Shown here one piece after another: positions 17,454 to 26,629 of a stretch of DNA of 64,000 nt (positions are counted from its first letter, which is position 1; every line of letters starts with the position of its first letter). The position numbers and the translations under genes are program-made. The notes below the pieces were generated by a model. That model saw nothing but the letters and a program-made list of their open reading frames with translations. It had not been told where the DNA came from and ran no database searches. Source of the DNA: Acidobacteriota bacterium (GTDB lineage: Bacteria; Acidobacteriota; Blastocatellia; Pyrinomonadales; Pyrinomonadaceae); assembly GCA_019639175.1 (NCBI GenBank), contig JAHBSK010000001.1:582214-646213 (forward strand), written 5' to 3'.

Positions 17454-19076
17454 GTGGGAGATATGAAGAAGATAGATCGGCGTGAATTTATCGGGGCAGG
17501 TGTCGGGGCCTTGGCCTTCGGGGCTTCGATGGTACAAGGGCAGAAAAAAGACAAGAGGCCGAACATCATAATGATCGTGGCGGATGACCTTGGTTTTGCC
17601 GATCTGGGGTGTTATGGCGGCGAGATAAACACGCCGAATCTGGACAAACTGGCGGCCGAAGGGATGCGTTTCAAGCAGTTCTTTAATTGTGCCGTATGCA
17701 ATGTTTCGCGGGTTGCAATGCTGACAGGCGTTCACCCGCGATTCAGCGCCGGAGGGCTTTTGAAGGATGATATGGCGACCATCGCGACCGTCCTTAAAAA
17801 GGCCGGTTATCAAACGGCGATGAGCGGCAAATGGCATCTGACGGTTCCGGCAACCGGAAAGCACACGCCGAACGAACACGGTTTTGATGAGTATTACGGA
17901 GCAAAGATCGGAGCCATAAATTTCTTTGACCCGCCCGGCGGCGATCCGCCTTTTCTTAAACACGCAGGCCCGGAACGTCCGTTTGTGCATAATGAAAAGA
18001 TAATTGAAAGCGTTCCGAAAGATTATTACGTTACTGACGCGATCACGGATCATTCGATAGAACAGATCAAGAAATTTGCAAAAAGCGACAACCCGTTCTT
18101 CCTGCATCTGGCACATTTTGCACCGCATTACCCGATGCATGCATTGCCGGAGGACATCGCCAAATATCGCGGCAAATATGACGAAGGCTATATGGTGCTG
18201 CGTGAGCGTCGCTACCGCAATATGATCGCCAAAGGCATAATTTCCGATAAATGGGAATTGCCAGATCCCGACAAAAAGCTGGGAAATTGGCGCTATGATC
18301 TGGCGGTCGATGCCTGGGACACCATCAAGGAAAGAAAATGGGAGATCGAAAAGATGGAGGTCTATTCGGCGATGGTTGACCGCCTTGACCAAAATATCGG
18401 CCGGTTGATGCGCTCATTGAAAGAGACCGGACAGGATGACAACACACTGATAGTTTTCTTTTCAGATAATGGCGGCTGCGCCAGCGACATAACGCCCGAT
18501 GGCGAAAAGTATCAGGAGTATCGCGACTACAATAAAGGCAAGGTCGCCGGCACAAAAGACAGCTATATTTTCTGCGGGCCGGGATGGGCGACGGCACAGT
18601 CCTCACCTTTTCGGCGTTATAAAACTTGGACCTACGAAGGCGGTTTGACCACACCGATGATCGTTTGGTGGAAAGGCAAGGTCAAGCCCAATTCCATGAC
18701 GAACGAGATCGGCCATCTGATAGACCTGATGCCGACCTTTCTTGAAGCCGCAGGTGCTTCTTATCCCAAAGAAATGAACGACAAAAAGCTCGTTCCGCTT
18801 GAGGGAACAAGTCTTTTGCCTGTTCTGAACGGCAAGAAACACAAAAAGGAACGCGAACTCGGATGGTTCCTGTACGGCTCACGTGCCTACCGCATTGGAA
18901 AATGGAAACTCGTTTGGGGAGTCACCGCAAGAAAATGGGAACTCTACGATATGGAGGCCGACCGAACCGAGACGACCGACCTCGCAGCCAAACATCCTGA
19001 GATGGTCAAAAAACTTAGCAGTGCATGGCGGAAATGGGCAGAGCGCAGCGAGGTTCCCGTGAACCAAAGGGCATAG
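17454..19076 (+). CDS. Tat-exported sulfatase-family protein (copy B) with atypical C-N-V-S-R active-site motif
   Basis: 540 residues. GTG 17454 has GAGG at 17444-17447 with good spacing; ATG 17463 is the alternative with GGGAG only two bases away, so the start is uncertain. Twin-arginine signal DRREFIGAGVGALAFG. Sulfatase motifs as in copy A: IMIVADDLGFADLG, GKWHLT, FFSDNGGCASDI, and the C-terminal ELYDMEADRTETTDLA. At 17697-17711 the formylglycine motif reads C-N-V-S-R, with valine in place of the usual proline. The two copies share this departure at the same position but with different residues, which suggests a subfamily feature rather than a random loss. Expected location: periplasm. Confidence 0.88.
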   Translation: MGDMKKIDRREFIGAGVGALAFGASMVQGQKKDKRPNIIMIVADDLGFADLGCYGGEINTPNLDKLAAEGMRFKQFFNCAVCNVSRVAMLTGVHPRFSAGGLLKDDMATIATVLKKAGYQTAMSGKWHLTVPATGKHTPNEHGFDEYYGAKIGAINFFDPPGGDPPFLKHAGPERPFVHNEKIIESVPKDYYVTDAITDHSIEQIKKFAKSDNPFFLHLAHFAPHYPMHALPEDIAKYRGKYDEGYMVLRERRYRNMIAKGIISDKWELPDPDKKLGNWRYDLAVDAWDTIKERKWEIEKMEVYSAMVDRLDQNIGRLMRSLKETGQDDNTLIVFFSDNGGCASDITPDGEKYQEYRDYNKGKVAGTKDSYIFCGPGWATAQSSPFRRYKTWTYEGGLTTPMIVWWKGKVKPNSMTNEIGHLIDLMPTFLEAAGASYPKEMNDKKLVPLEGTSLLPVLNGKKHKKERELGWFLYGSRAYRIGKWKLVWGVTARKWELYDMEADRTETTDLAAKHPEMVKKLSSAWRKWAERSEVPVNQRA

Positions 19077-19121
19077 GCCTGTGATTGGGAAGAAAGATCA
19101 CTTATCTTTTGACCGGCTTTC

Positions 19122-21938
19122 ATGAAAAGAGGGATATTCAAACACTTTGCGAGTATTGTCTTATTACTTATAGGCGTCAATACATCGCAGGCACAGACCT
19201 GGACGGATAAAAGTTTTGAAGACCTTTCCAGAGGCACTCTAGATGCGTCCGGCCAGAATATCTATATCAAGAAGACCGGCGGTATCAGTACGATCAGACG
19301 ATTTGATGTGGATCGCGACGGTTACATCGACCTCTTATTCAACAACACCCATGATGATGACGTTTTCGTTCCGGCAACCCTGGCCTCTGCCGATAAAAAC
19401 AGAGTAATAGTTCACGATCTGCTTAGTGTAAACGGAAGCATAGCCGTCGAAGTTGCCGATCTAAATAAAGACGGTTACATGGACATCGTGTTTTGTCCAA
19501 ATCAGTCGGGCATTCAAAGTCCGCGCCGGCTCTTGAACATAATGTGGGGCGGCAAGGACGGATGGAACTCTTCCAGATTCAACGGAGTGCTGCCCGTAAA
19601 CGGTGTGACCTCCATCGCGATCGCCGATATCAACGGTGACGGATGGCCGGACATAGCCACACTGAATTCATCGGCGTGGCTGCCAAAACAGCCTGAAGGC
19701 AACATAATTCGTGTTTATCTTGGCAGCGAGGACGGATACATACTGAACAGATTTCAAGATATAGGTGTGGAAGATGCTGTCAAGATCTCCGCAAGTGATC
19801 TTGATAATGACGGATTCAAAGATATAGCCGTTCTGACCTCGGATCACACGATCAAAGTGATCTGGAGCAGCAAAGGGAACGAACGTTCGCGGGGATCCGA
19901 TGAACACACCATTGATACCATCAACCTGAAGATCGCAAAAGGAGATGTGATAAGCCTTGCCGAAGGCGATGTCAATAATGATGGAAACAGAGACCTTGTT
20001 GTGGGAACGGATCGCGAACAACTGATAGTGGTCAAGGGAGAGAACGGCAGACGTTTTTCCGAACCCTTCGAGATCGAGGGAGTTTATGCTTCTTCCATTA
20101 CAATAGCCGATCTTGATAAGGACGGTTCACCCGACATCATAGCCTCAAAATTTTCGATGCGAAGGGCCGCCGGCGGCGAGATGATGGGCGGTGCGGCAAT
20201 GGAGAACGATAATGTCGTCATTCTATGGGGGCAAAACGGGCTATTCTCGGCAGAACGAAGTTTGGAACTCGATGCCCCTTACACAGCCGCAACTGCGGCG
20301 GTTGATATTGATGGTGACGGCATTTTGGATATTGTCTGTGCAACTCATCAGGGAGAAAAGACATACGCGGCGGAATCGGCGATATTTTACGGGAAAAAGC
20401 ATCGTAAATTTGAACGGGCATCGAAGGGCATCCCCAGCGAAGGTGCTATTCATATCGCGGCCATACCTGAAAGTTCTCATGATCGAACATTCGTGGTCAT
20501 CGCCAACAGCAGGACGGGAACACTGAATGAGGCCGTTCCTTTGTCGCTGTATTTCGGAAGCAAGGAAGGCTTTTCCACTAAACGGCTTTTAGAAATACCT
20601 TTTTCCAGCGGATATGAAAGCTCCGCTGCCGATCTGAACGATGATGGATACGTTGACCTGATAGCGATAGACTCCGGCCACGCACGTTTGAAGGACAGCC
20701 CATTTGCGGGTGTGAATATTCTTTGGGGCGGCAAGGATGGGTTCGATCTGACAAACAGAAGGACCGTGCTTTCGGAGAACCTGGCCTCGACCAGCAATGT
20801 TGCGGATCTGAACAAAGACGGTTACTTGGACATTATCGTAGGTTTTTTTAATCCGCCCGACGGCACTCAAACAGACCTGGTCATTTACTATGGCTCGGAG
20901 AATGGTTACAGCCGAAATGATAGAGTGGCAATTCCATCTCCGGGGCGTTCGGGCAGCCCAAATGTTGCCGACTACAATAACGATGGCTGGCTGGATATTG
21001 CCGTCACATCATATATTGCTGATCGGGTCAGGATCTTTTACGGAAGCGAAAAAGGTTTTTCCGAAACGGATCAGAAAACAATAACCGTACCCGCTCCAAT
21101 AGATCTGGAGACGGCTGACCTGAATAACGACGGTTTTGCCGACCTCATAGTTCCGATCTATAAAGATCGCGTCAATAATTTTCACGATGCGGGGGTTCTT
21201 ATTTTTTGGGGCGGCGCGGAAGGCTTCAAACAATGGAACTCTCAATGGCTGGCATCGACGACCGTACTCGGCCCGACCGTTGCTGATTTTGACAACGACG
21301 GTTATCTGGACCTGTTCCTTCCCGCATATTTGGGTGACAACAACAGGCAATCCTTACCGATGTATCTGTATTGGGGAAGCAAGACAGGCTTTAGCGAAGA
21401 TAACAGGACAGAATTCATTGGCGACTCGGGATCGGACGCATTGGCGGCGGATTTTGACAATGACGGAAAGATCGACCTGGCGATAGCCGAACACGCAAAG
21501 AACAGCGGACACCGCAAGCCTGTCTCACGGGTCTATTACAATGACGGAGATCGGTTCAGGTCTTCAGGTTTGCGGGTTGAATCGTTGCGGGCAATGGGGA
21601 CTCACTGGATATGGAATTATGATATCGGCCATATCATGACAAGAAAATACGAACACAGCTACACATCAAAAGTGGCAACACTCAATGAAAATGCAGCCAA
21701 TGGGCGTATTTCCGTAGATATGGATAATCCGCCCGGCGGAAAGATGATCGTTCAGGTCAGATCATCAGGTGACAAAGAAAGTCTTGAAAAAGAAGGGTGG
21801 AGTACTGTCGAGGATACGACGTTTGCACTAAAAGCAAACAGCCGTCTATTTCAGTACAAACTGGTTTTTCGGGCCGCTAACGGTGACGGCTATCCGGCAG
21901 TAAAAAGTGTTAGCGTCTCAATAGGTCAGGCCCTATAG
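19122..21938 (+). CDS. Secreted FG-GAP/VCBS-repeat propeller protein
   Basis: 938 residues with signal peptide (FASIVLLLIGVNTSQAQ). More than ten repeats of the calcium-loop type D-x-[DN]-x-D-G-x-x-D are visible (for example DVDRDGYIDLLF, DLNKDGYMDIVF, DINGDGWPDIA, DLDKDGSPDII, DFDNDGYLDLF, DFDNDGKIDLA), enough for two integrin-like seven-bladed propellers. A final non-repeat domain (about 820-938) looks like a beta-sandwich. Such proteins bind calcium and usually ligands or surfaces; no catalytic motif is seen. It follows sulfatase B by 45 bases and precedes the symporter, so it probably belongs to the same substrate-capture system (inference). Confidence 0.8.
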   Translation: MKRGIFKHFASIVLLLIGVNTSQAQTWTDKSFEDLSRGTLDASGQNIYIKKTGGISTIRRFDVDRDGYIDLLFNNTHDDDVFVPATLASADKNRVIVHDLLSVNGSIAVEVADLNKDGYMDIVFCPNQSGIQSPRRLLNIMWGGKDGWNSSRFNGVLPVNGVTSIAIADINGDGWPDIATLNSSAWLPKQPEGNIIRVYLGSEDGYILNRFQDIGVEDAVKISASDLDNDGFKDIAVLTSDHTIKVIWSSKGNERSRGSDEHTIDTINLKIAKGDVISLAEGDVNNDGNRDLVVGTDREQLIVVKGENGRRFSEPFEIEGVYASSITIADLDKDGSPDIIASKFSMRRAAGGEMMGGAAMENDNVVILWGQNGLFSAERSLELDAPYTAATAAVDIDGDGILDIVCATHQGEKTYAAESAIFYGKKHRKFERASKGIPSEGAIHIAAIPESSHDRTFVVIANSRTGTLNEAVPLSLYFGSKEGFSTKRLLEIPFSSGYESSAADLNDDGYVDLIAIDSGHARLKDSPFAGVNILWGGKDGFDLTNRRTVLSENLASTSNVADLNKDGYLDIIVGFFNPPDGTQTDLVIYYGSENGYSRNDRVAIPSPGRSGSPNVADYNNDGWLDIAVTSYIADRVRIFYGSEKGFSETDQKTITVPAPIDLETADLNNDGFADLIVPIYKDRVNNFHDAGVLIFWGGAEGFKQWNSQWLASTTVLGPTVADFDNDGYLDLFLPAYLGDNNRQSLPMYLYWGSKTGFSEDNRTEFIGDSGSDALAADFDNDGKIDLAIAEHAKNSGHRKPVSRVYYNDGDRFRSSGLRVESLRAMGTHWIWNYDIGHIMTRKYEHSYTSKVATLNENAANGRISVDMDNPPGGKMIVQVRSSGDKESLEKEGWSTVEDTTFALKANSRLFQYKLVFRAANGDGYPAVKSVSVSIGQAL

Positions 21939-21982
21939 ATCAACCATTCTCTCGGTCAACCCGTAAGCAGAATACCAACGCG

Positions 21983-23479
21983 ATGCAGCTTAACAGCCTT
22001 GATATTGTCGTGATAGTCATCTACATGGCGGCAATGTCCTTAATAGGGCTGTATTTTTCGAGAAGCCAGAAGTCAAGAGAAGATTTCTTTCTCGGCGGAC
22101 GCGGAATGCACTGGATCCTGGTCGGAGGAAGCCTGTCGCTTTTTTCAACCATCAGCTTCATGGCGATACCCGGAGAGATGATCCGCTACGGGTTGGGGTT
22201 TTTCGTGGTTTACCCGTTCGTGCCGCTGATCGTTCCGATCATCAACCGCGTGGTCCTGCCGGTTCTGATGCGGCTGAAGATCACCAGTGCGTATGACTAT
22301 CTTGAGCAAAGGTTCGACATCCGTGTATCAAAGATGTCCGAATATGTCTTTGCCGTTAAGACGCTGATATGGATGGGAGCGATCATCTACACGGCCAGCC
22401 TGGCCGTGGCGGAAGTGACCGGCGTCAACATATTCATCATCATCACCATCATCGGGATAGTGACGACGTTCTACACTTCCGCAGGCGGACTCAGATCGGT
22501 GATATGGACGGATTTTATTCAGACCGCTCTCTTTACCGGATGCGCGCTGATAATCCCAATATATGTGGCGTATGCCATCGGCAGCGGCCCGCTCGGTTGG
22601 TGGGAAGCCTTTTCACAGGCAGGCAGGACGGAGATCATACATTTCAGCACCGACCCGACGGTTCGCGTCACCACTGTCGGAAAAATGGCGTCAGTGATGT
22701 TCTATTTCATCTGTACCAGCACGTCCGATCAGATGATCGTTCAGCGTTACCTGAGTACACCGTCGGTGAAAGAAGCCAGGCGTTCCGTCTGGGTTTTCAT
22801 GGTGTCGAACCTGACGTCGATCTTTTTTCTGGTCGTTTGCGGCCTGGCGTTGTTCGCGTTCTATTGGCACAAGACGACACTCCCGATGAGCGAATTTCAG
22901 GCCGAGATCGGCCAGATGGCGGACAGGGCAATGCCGCTGTTCATCGTTCAGGAGCTTCCGCACGGCATATCGGGGCTGATAATCGCAGGGTTGCTGGCGG
23001 CCGCAATGTCGGGGCTTAGTTCGGGGATGAACTCTATCTCAAGCGTCTTGATAAAGGATCTGTCAACACAATTTGCCAATGTGAATCTGTTTCAAAGGCC
23101 GCTGGTGCTGGAACGTTTGCTGGGCGTCGTCATCAGCTCTTTTGGCATCGCCCTCGCCGTTGCGATCACTTTTGGAATGAGGGAAACCAACTGGAACCTG
23201 ATCGAACTCAGCGGAAGGCTTGTGAATCTTTTTGTCGGCCCGCTTGCGGTGTTCGTATTTGCGGGCATCCTTCTAAAACGGGCTAACGGCATTTCGGCGA
23301 TCGCGGGTTTCATGGCTTCGGTTCTGGTAAGCATATTCATTGCTTTCGGCAAAGCGATATTTGGATTTGAAGAAAATATCTCATTTACCTGGATCATTCC
23401 GGCGTCATTTCTGGTCGGCTTTGCGACAGCGGCCATGTTCAGCTTTGTCGCCGGGGAGAAAAAGGCAGAACAGGAATAA
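21983..23479 (+). CDS. Sodium:solute symporter (SSS/SLC5 family)
   Basis: 498 residues with about 13 hydrophobic segments starting LDIVVIVIYMAAMSLIGLYFS. The SSS-family N-terminal region is present (SREDFFLGGRGMHWILVGGSLSLFSTISFMAIPGEM), as is the family GLLAAAMSGLSSGMNSISS segment near residue 335. It imports a small solute with Na+ across the inner membrane. SSS relatives carry sialic acids, sugars, amino acids or carboxylates; the substrate here is probably the monomer released by the neighbouring exported enzymes (inference). No ATP-binding-cassette or MFS sugar transporter is present in the cluster, so this is the only inner-membrane importer seen. Confidence 0.9.
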   Translation: MQLNSLDIVVIVIYMAAMSLIGLYFSRSQKSREDFFLGGRGMHWILVGGSLSLFSTISFMAIPGEMIRYGLGFFVVYPFVPLIVPIINRVVLPVLMRLKITSAYDYLEQRFDIRVSKMSEYVFAVKTLIWMGAIIYTASLAVAEVTGVNIFIIITIIGIVTTFYTSAGGLRSVIWTDFIQTALFTGCALIIPIYVAYAIGSGPLGWWEAFSQAGRTEIIHFSTDPTVRVTTVGKMASVMFYFICTSTSDQMIVQRYLSTPSVKEARRSVWVFMVSNLTSIFFLVVCGLALFAFYWHKTTLPMSEFQAEIGQMADRAMPLFIVQELPHGISGLIIAGLLAAAMSGLSSGMNSISSVLIKDLSTQFANVNLFQRPLVLERLLGVVISSFGIALAVAITFGMRETNWNLIELSGRLVNLFVGPLAVFVFAGILLKRANGISAIAGFMASVLVSIFIAFGKAIFGFEENISFTWIIPASFLVGFATAAMFSFVAGEKKAEQE

Positions 23480-23516
23480 GGACAATAATGCATTATCAGC
23501 TTCGTCGAGGGCAGAC

Positions 23517-24644
23517 ATGTTATCTATGAAGAATTGTTCACTTTTTACGTTGATCTTATTTTTTTCGGTTCAGATATTTGCCCAGCAAAATGTCGAACTG
23601 ACATGGCATAATGCCGCCGATCTCGGCGTCAGCGGCAGAGGCTGGCCTGATTCTGAAACACGCACCCCTTTTGACCGGTTGCCCCGAAAGGCTCAGAGGC
23701 CCGTCAGCAAAGAGATTTGGGAACGTTCGATAAATTCTGCGGGACTTTATGTGACATTTACGACGGATGCAGGCCGGATAGATGTTCGCTGGAGGTTACG
23801 ACATCCGAGCATTTTTACGCCGGTGCTTTCGGCAACCAGCGTGGCCGGAATGGACCTTTATGTTCGCGAGGGAGGCGACTGGATGTGGGCGGCGGTGAAA
23901 CCGCCAAATATGTCCCGTCCGGCAGGAAGCCGTGTTGGGACCCCGCATGAGACCGAAACCACTTTTGTCCAGAATCTGCCAAAAAAAGAACGTGAATTCA
24001 GATTGTATCTGCCGCTCTATAACGGAGTTGACCGCGTTGAGATAGGTATAACAAAAGGCGCCGAGATCAAGGCTGTGTCCGCTCCCGCCGGTAAGCCGAT
24101 AGTGATATACGGTTCCTCGATCATTCAGGGTTACGGCGCATCAAGGCCCGGAATGAATGTCGGTTCAATATTGGGAAGAAAACTGGATCGGGAAGTTGTG
24201 AACCTCGGCTTTTCCGGCCTGTGCAAGATGGAACCGGCACTGGGCGAATTGCTTGCGGAACTCGACCCGGCTTTATTCGTAATAGACTGCCTGCCGAACA
24301 TGGCCGCTGAAGAGATAACGGAACGGACGGTGAATCTGGTCAAAAAGATCAGGGCCGCTCGTCCCAATACACCGATCCTGATGGTCGAACATCCCAACTA
24401 TGCTCACACTTCCTGGGATGTCGAGGTTCGCGAATCAATAAAGGCAAAAAATGCCCGCTTTTTGCAGGAATTCAACAAACTGCAGAAAGACGGTGTCAAG
24501 GGACTTCATTATTTCAAAGGCGACCATTCATTTGGCGACGGAGAAGGCACTCTTGACGGTGTTCATCCGACCGATCTCGGTTATACCTATTACGCGAACG
24601 CACTGGAACCGGCGATCAGGCCGCTGATCGACAGCAAACAGTAA
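23517..24644 (+). CDS. Secreted SGNH hydrolase with GxDLY N-terminal domain (copy 1)
   Basis: 375 residues. ATG 23517 is chosen because GAGG at 23507-23510 is six bases upstream and because a signal peptide follows (LFTLILFFSVQIFAQQ); the open frame upstream overlaps the symporter and is not translated. Residues about 25-160 form the beta-sandwich that precedes this esterase type, with the G-x-D-L-Y signature in AGMDLYVREG. The SGNH domain has YGSSIIQG (Ser), GFSGLCKME and DGVHPTDLGYTYYA (Asp/His). Predicted periplasmic deacylase on carbohydrate. Its tandem partner at 24683 is clearly homologous. Confidence 0.87.
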   Translation: MLSMKNCSLFTLILFFSVQIFAQQNVELTWHNAADLGVSGRGWPDSETRTPFDRLPRKAQRPVSKEIWERSINSAGLYVTFTTDAGRIDVRWRLRHPSIFTPVLSATSVAGMDLYVREGGDWMWAAVKPPNMSRPAGSRVGTPHETETTFVQNLPKKEREFRLYLPLYNGVDRVEIGITKGAEIKAVSAPAGKPIVIYGSSIIQGYGASRPGMNVGSILGRKLDREVVNLGFSGLCKMEPALGELLAELDPALFVIDCLPNMAAEEITERTVNLVKKIRAARPNTPILMVEHPNYAHTSWDVEVRESIKAKNARFLQEFNKLQKDGVKGLHYFKGDHSFGDGEGTLDGVHPTDLGYTYYANALEPAIRPLIDSKQ

Positions 24645-24682
24645 ACAAAAGAGGGAGTGAGGTTTGTAAGGAGAAGTTGGTT

Positions 24683-25798
24683 ATGAAGAAATTTTTGTGT
24701 CTGGCATTTGTCGTGTTCTTTTCAATAAATGCATATTCACAAGAAAGGATCGAAATGAGCTGGTTCAATGCGGCTCAGATAGGGATCGAAGGAAAAGGCT
24801 GGCCCGATTCCGTGACCAAAACACCGTTCGACCGTTTACCCGCAAAAGCGGAAACCATGGTGAACAAGGAGGTGTGGCAGCGCGGAGGCAATTCCGCCGG
24901 TCTTCACGTCACTTTTACGACGGATGCCAGCCTGATAGCGGTTCGCTGGCGGATGCGGAATCCCAGCATCTACACGCCGTCGCTGTCCTCATTGAGCGTG
25001 GCCGGTATGGATATGTATATGCGTGAGGCGGACAAGTGGGTTTGGGCCGCTGCCAAACCGCCGAACGCGATCCGCCCGCCGGGACATGTCGGTTCGTACT
25101 TTCCAGACACGACCACGACCTTTGTCCGAAACCTGTCAAAGGATCTGCGGGATTTCAGGATATATTTTCCGCTTTATAACGGTGTGGATCTGGTCGAGAT
25201 CGGCATCCCGACAGGGTCAAGGCTGGGTAAACCAAAACCGGACGGGAAAAAGCCGATAGTTATTTATGGCAGTTCGATAATACAGGGAAGTGCCGCGTCG
25301 CGTCCCGGTATGACATTGGTCTCGCAGCTCAACAGAAGACTGGGCCGCGAGATCGTGAATCTGGGTTTTGCCGGCCTGTGCAAGATGGAACCGGAAATGG
25401 CGCAGCTGCTTGCCGAACTCGACCCCGAACTTTATGTCATTGATTGTCTGCCAAACATGTCGGCCGCTGAGATCACGGAAAGAACGTTCGATTTCATCAA
25501 AACAATAAAGGCCGCACGGCCGAACACACCTATTCTTATAGTTGAAAATCCGAATTACGCTCAGGAGTTGTGGAATCCGGGAACGCGCAACGCGATCAGG
25601 GCAAAGAATGCACGATTATTGAAGGAATTCAACCGATTGGAGCAGGACGGCATAAAGAATCTGCATTATTTCAAAGGCGGAAATTCGTATGGCGAGGACG
25701 GCGAAGCGACATTTGACGGCGTGCACCCGACCGACCTCGGTTTCACATATTACGCAAATGCGCTTGAACCGGCCATTCGCTCGCTGCTAGACAAATAA
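24683..25798 (+). CDS. Secreted SGNH hydrolase with GxDLY N-terminal domain (copy 2)
   Basis: 371 residues. ATG 24683 lies nine bases after AAGGAG; an in-frame TTG at 24677 is too close to it. Signal peptide MKKFLCLAFVVFFSINAYSQ. Same layout as copy 1: beta-sandwich with VAGMDMYMREADKW (Leu replaced by Met in the G-x-D-L-Y signature), then YGSSIIQGSAASRPGM, GFAGLCKMEPEM and DGVHPTDLGFTYYA. All catalytic residues are present in both copies, so this is a tandem duplication with probable specificity divergence rather than decay. Confidence 0.87.
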   Translation: MKKFLCLAFVVFFSINAYSQERIEMSWFNAAQIGIEGKGWPDSVTKTPFDRLPAKAETMVNKEVWQRGGNSAGLHVTFTTDASLIAVRWRMRNPSIYTPSLSSLSVAGMDMYMREADKWVWAAAKPPNAIRPPGHVGSYFPDTTTTFVRNLSKDLRDFRIYFPLYNGVDLVEIGIPTGSRLGKPKPDGKKPIVIYGSSIIQGSAASRPGMTLVSQLNRRLGREIVNLGFAGLCKMEPEMAQLLAELDPELYVIDCLPNMSAAEITERTFDFIKTIKAARPNTPILIVENPNYAQELWNPGTRNAIRAKNARLLKEFNRLEQDGIKNLHYFKGGNSYGEDGEATFDGVHPTDLGFTYYANALEPAIRSLLDK

Positions 25799-25806
25799 AT
25801 GAACTT

Positions 25807-26592
25807 ATGTCCATAGATCTTTCGGACAAGACCGCCATTGTCACCGGTGCCGCTTCCGGCATCGGCCTTGCGGTTGCTGAACAGCTTGCCAGGTCAGGAG
25901 CGGCTGTACGAATGCTGGACATTCGCGAAGACCTGCTGGGTATCGAGTGTCAAAAGATCACAGCCGCCGGAGGAAAGGCCACGTGGCAAAAGGTGGACAT
26001 CGGAGATGTCAATGAGGTCGAGTCCGTTTGTGAGGAAGCGATAAATGACCTGAACGGCGTGGATATTTTGGTCAACAACGCAGGCCTCCAGCACGTCAGC
26101 CCGCTCGGTGAGTTTGATGTTGGGATGTGGGACAAACTTACCGACATAATGCTTCGCGGGCCGTTCATCCTTACCAAAAACATTTTGCCGCAAATGGCCG
26201 AGCGCAGTTGGGGAAGAGTGGTCAATATCGCATCGATCCATTCAGTTGTCGCATCGAAGTTCAAATCCGCTTATATAAGCGCAAAGCACGGCCTGATAGG
26301 TTTGACCAAAACCGCGGCGCTCGAAGCGGCAGAGAGCGGCGTTACCGTAAACGCAATTTCTCCGGCGTATGTTCGGACGGCTCTGGTAGAAAAGCAGATC
26401 GAAAGCCAGGCAAAGCTGCACGGGCTTTCATCAGAAGATGTGCTGAAAAAGATAATGTTGGAACCGATGCCGCAAAAAGAGCTTATCGAACCGGAGGAAA
26501 TAGGCGAAGTGGTTCTGTTTCTTTGTTCCGATGCGGCACGCCACATCAACGGCCATAATCTGGTCATCGACGGCGGCTGGACAATAACCTGA
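25807..26592 (+). CDS. SDR-family dehydrogenase resembling 3-hydroxybutyrate dehydrogenase
   Basis: 261 residues, classical short-chain dehydrogenase: TGAASGIG cofactor loop, NNAG, Ser in NIASIHSV and the catalytic Tyr-x-x-x-Lys in SAYISAKHG. The segments NNAGLQHVSPLGEFD and FKSAYISAKHGLIGLTKTAALE are characteristic of D-3-hydroxybutyrate dehydrogenases. Related SDRs oxidise 2-keto-3-deoxy sugar acids at C4, and in a cluster with an FAH-family hydrolase this second role is attractive but unproven. It has a poor ribosome-binding site (8 bases after the preceding stop), so translation may depend on the upstream esterase. Confidence 0.87.
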   Translation: MSIDLSDKTAIVTGAASGIGLAVAEQLARSGAAVRMLDIREDLLGIECQKITAAGGKATWQKVDIGDVNEVESVCEEAINDLNGVDILVNNAGLQHVSPLGEFDVGMWDKLTDIMLRGPFILTKNILPQMAERSWGRVVNIASIHSVVASKFKSAYISAKHGLIGLTKTAALEAAESGVTVNAISPAYVRTALVEKQIESQAKLHGLSSEDVLKKIMLEPMPQKELIEPEEIGEVVLFLCSDAARHINGHNLVIDGGWTIT

Positions 26593-26629
26593 CCATATCG
26601 ACAGCGAATATAACGGGGTTGGCAAAGCT

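Noticed and set aside
23340..23516. N-terminal extension of the first GxDLY esterase
   Set aside because: It overlaps the symporter coding region, lacks a ribosome site and would hide the signal peptide that starts at 23517.
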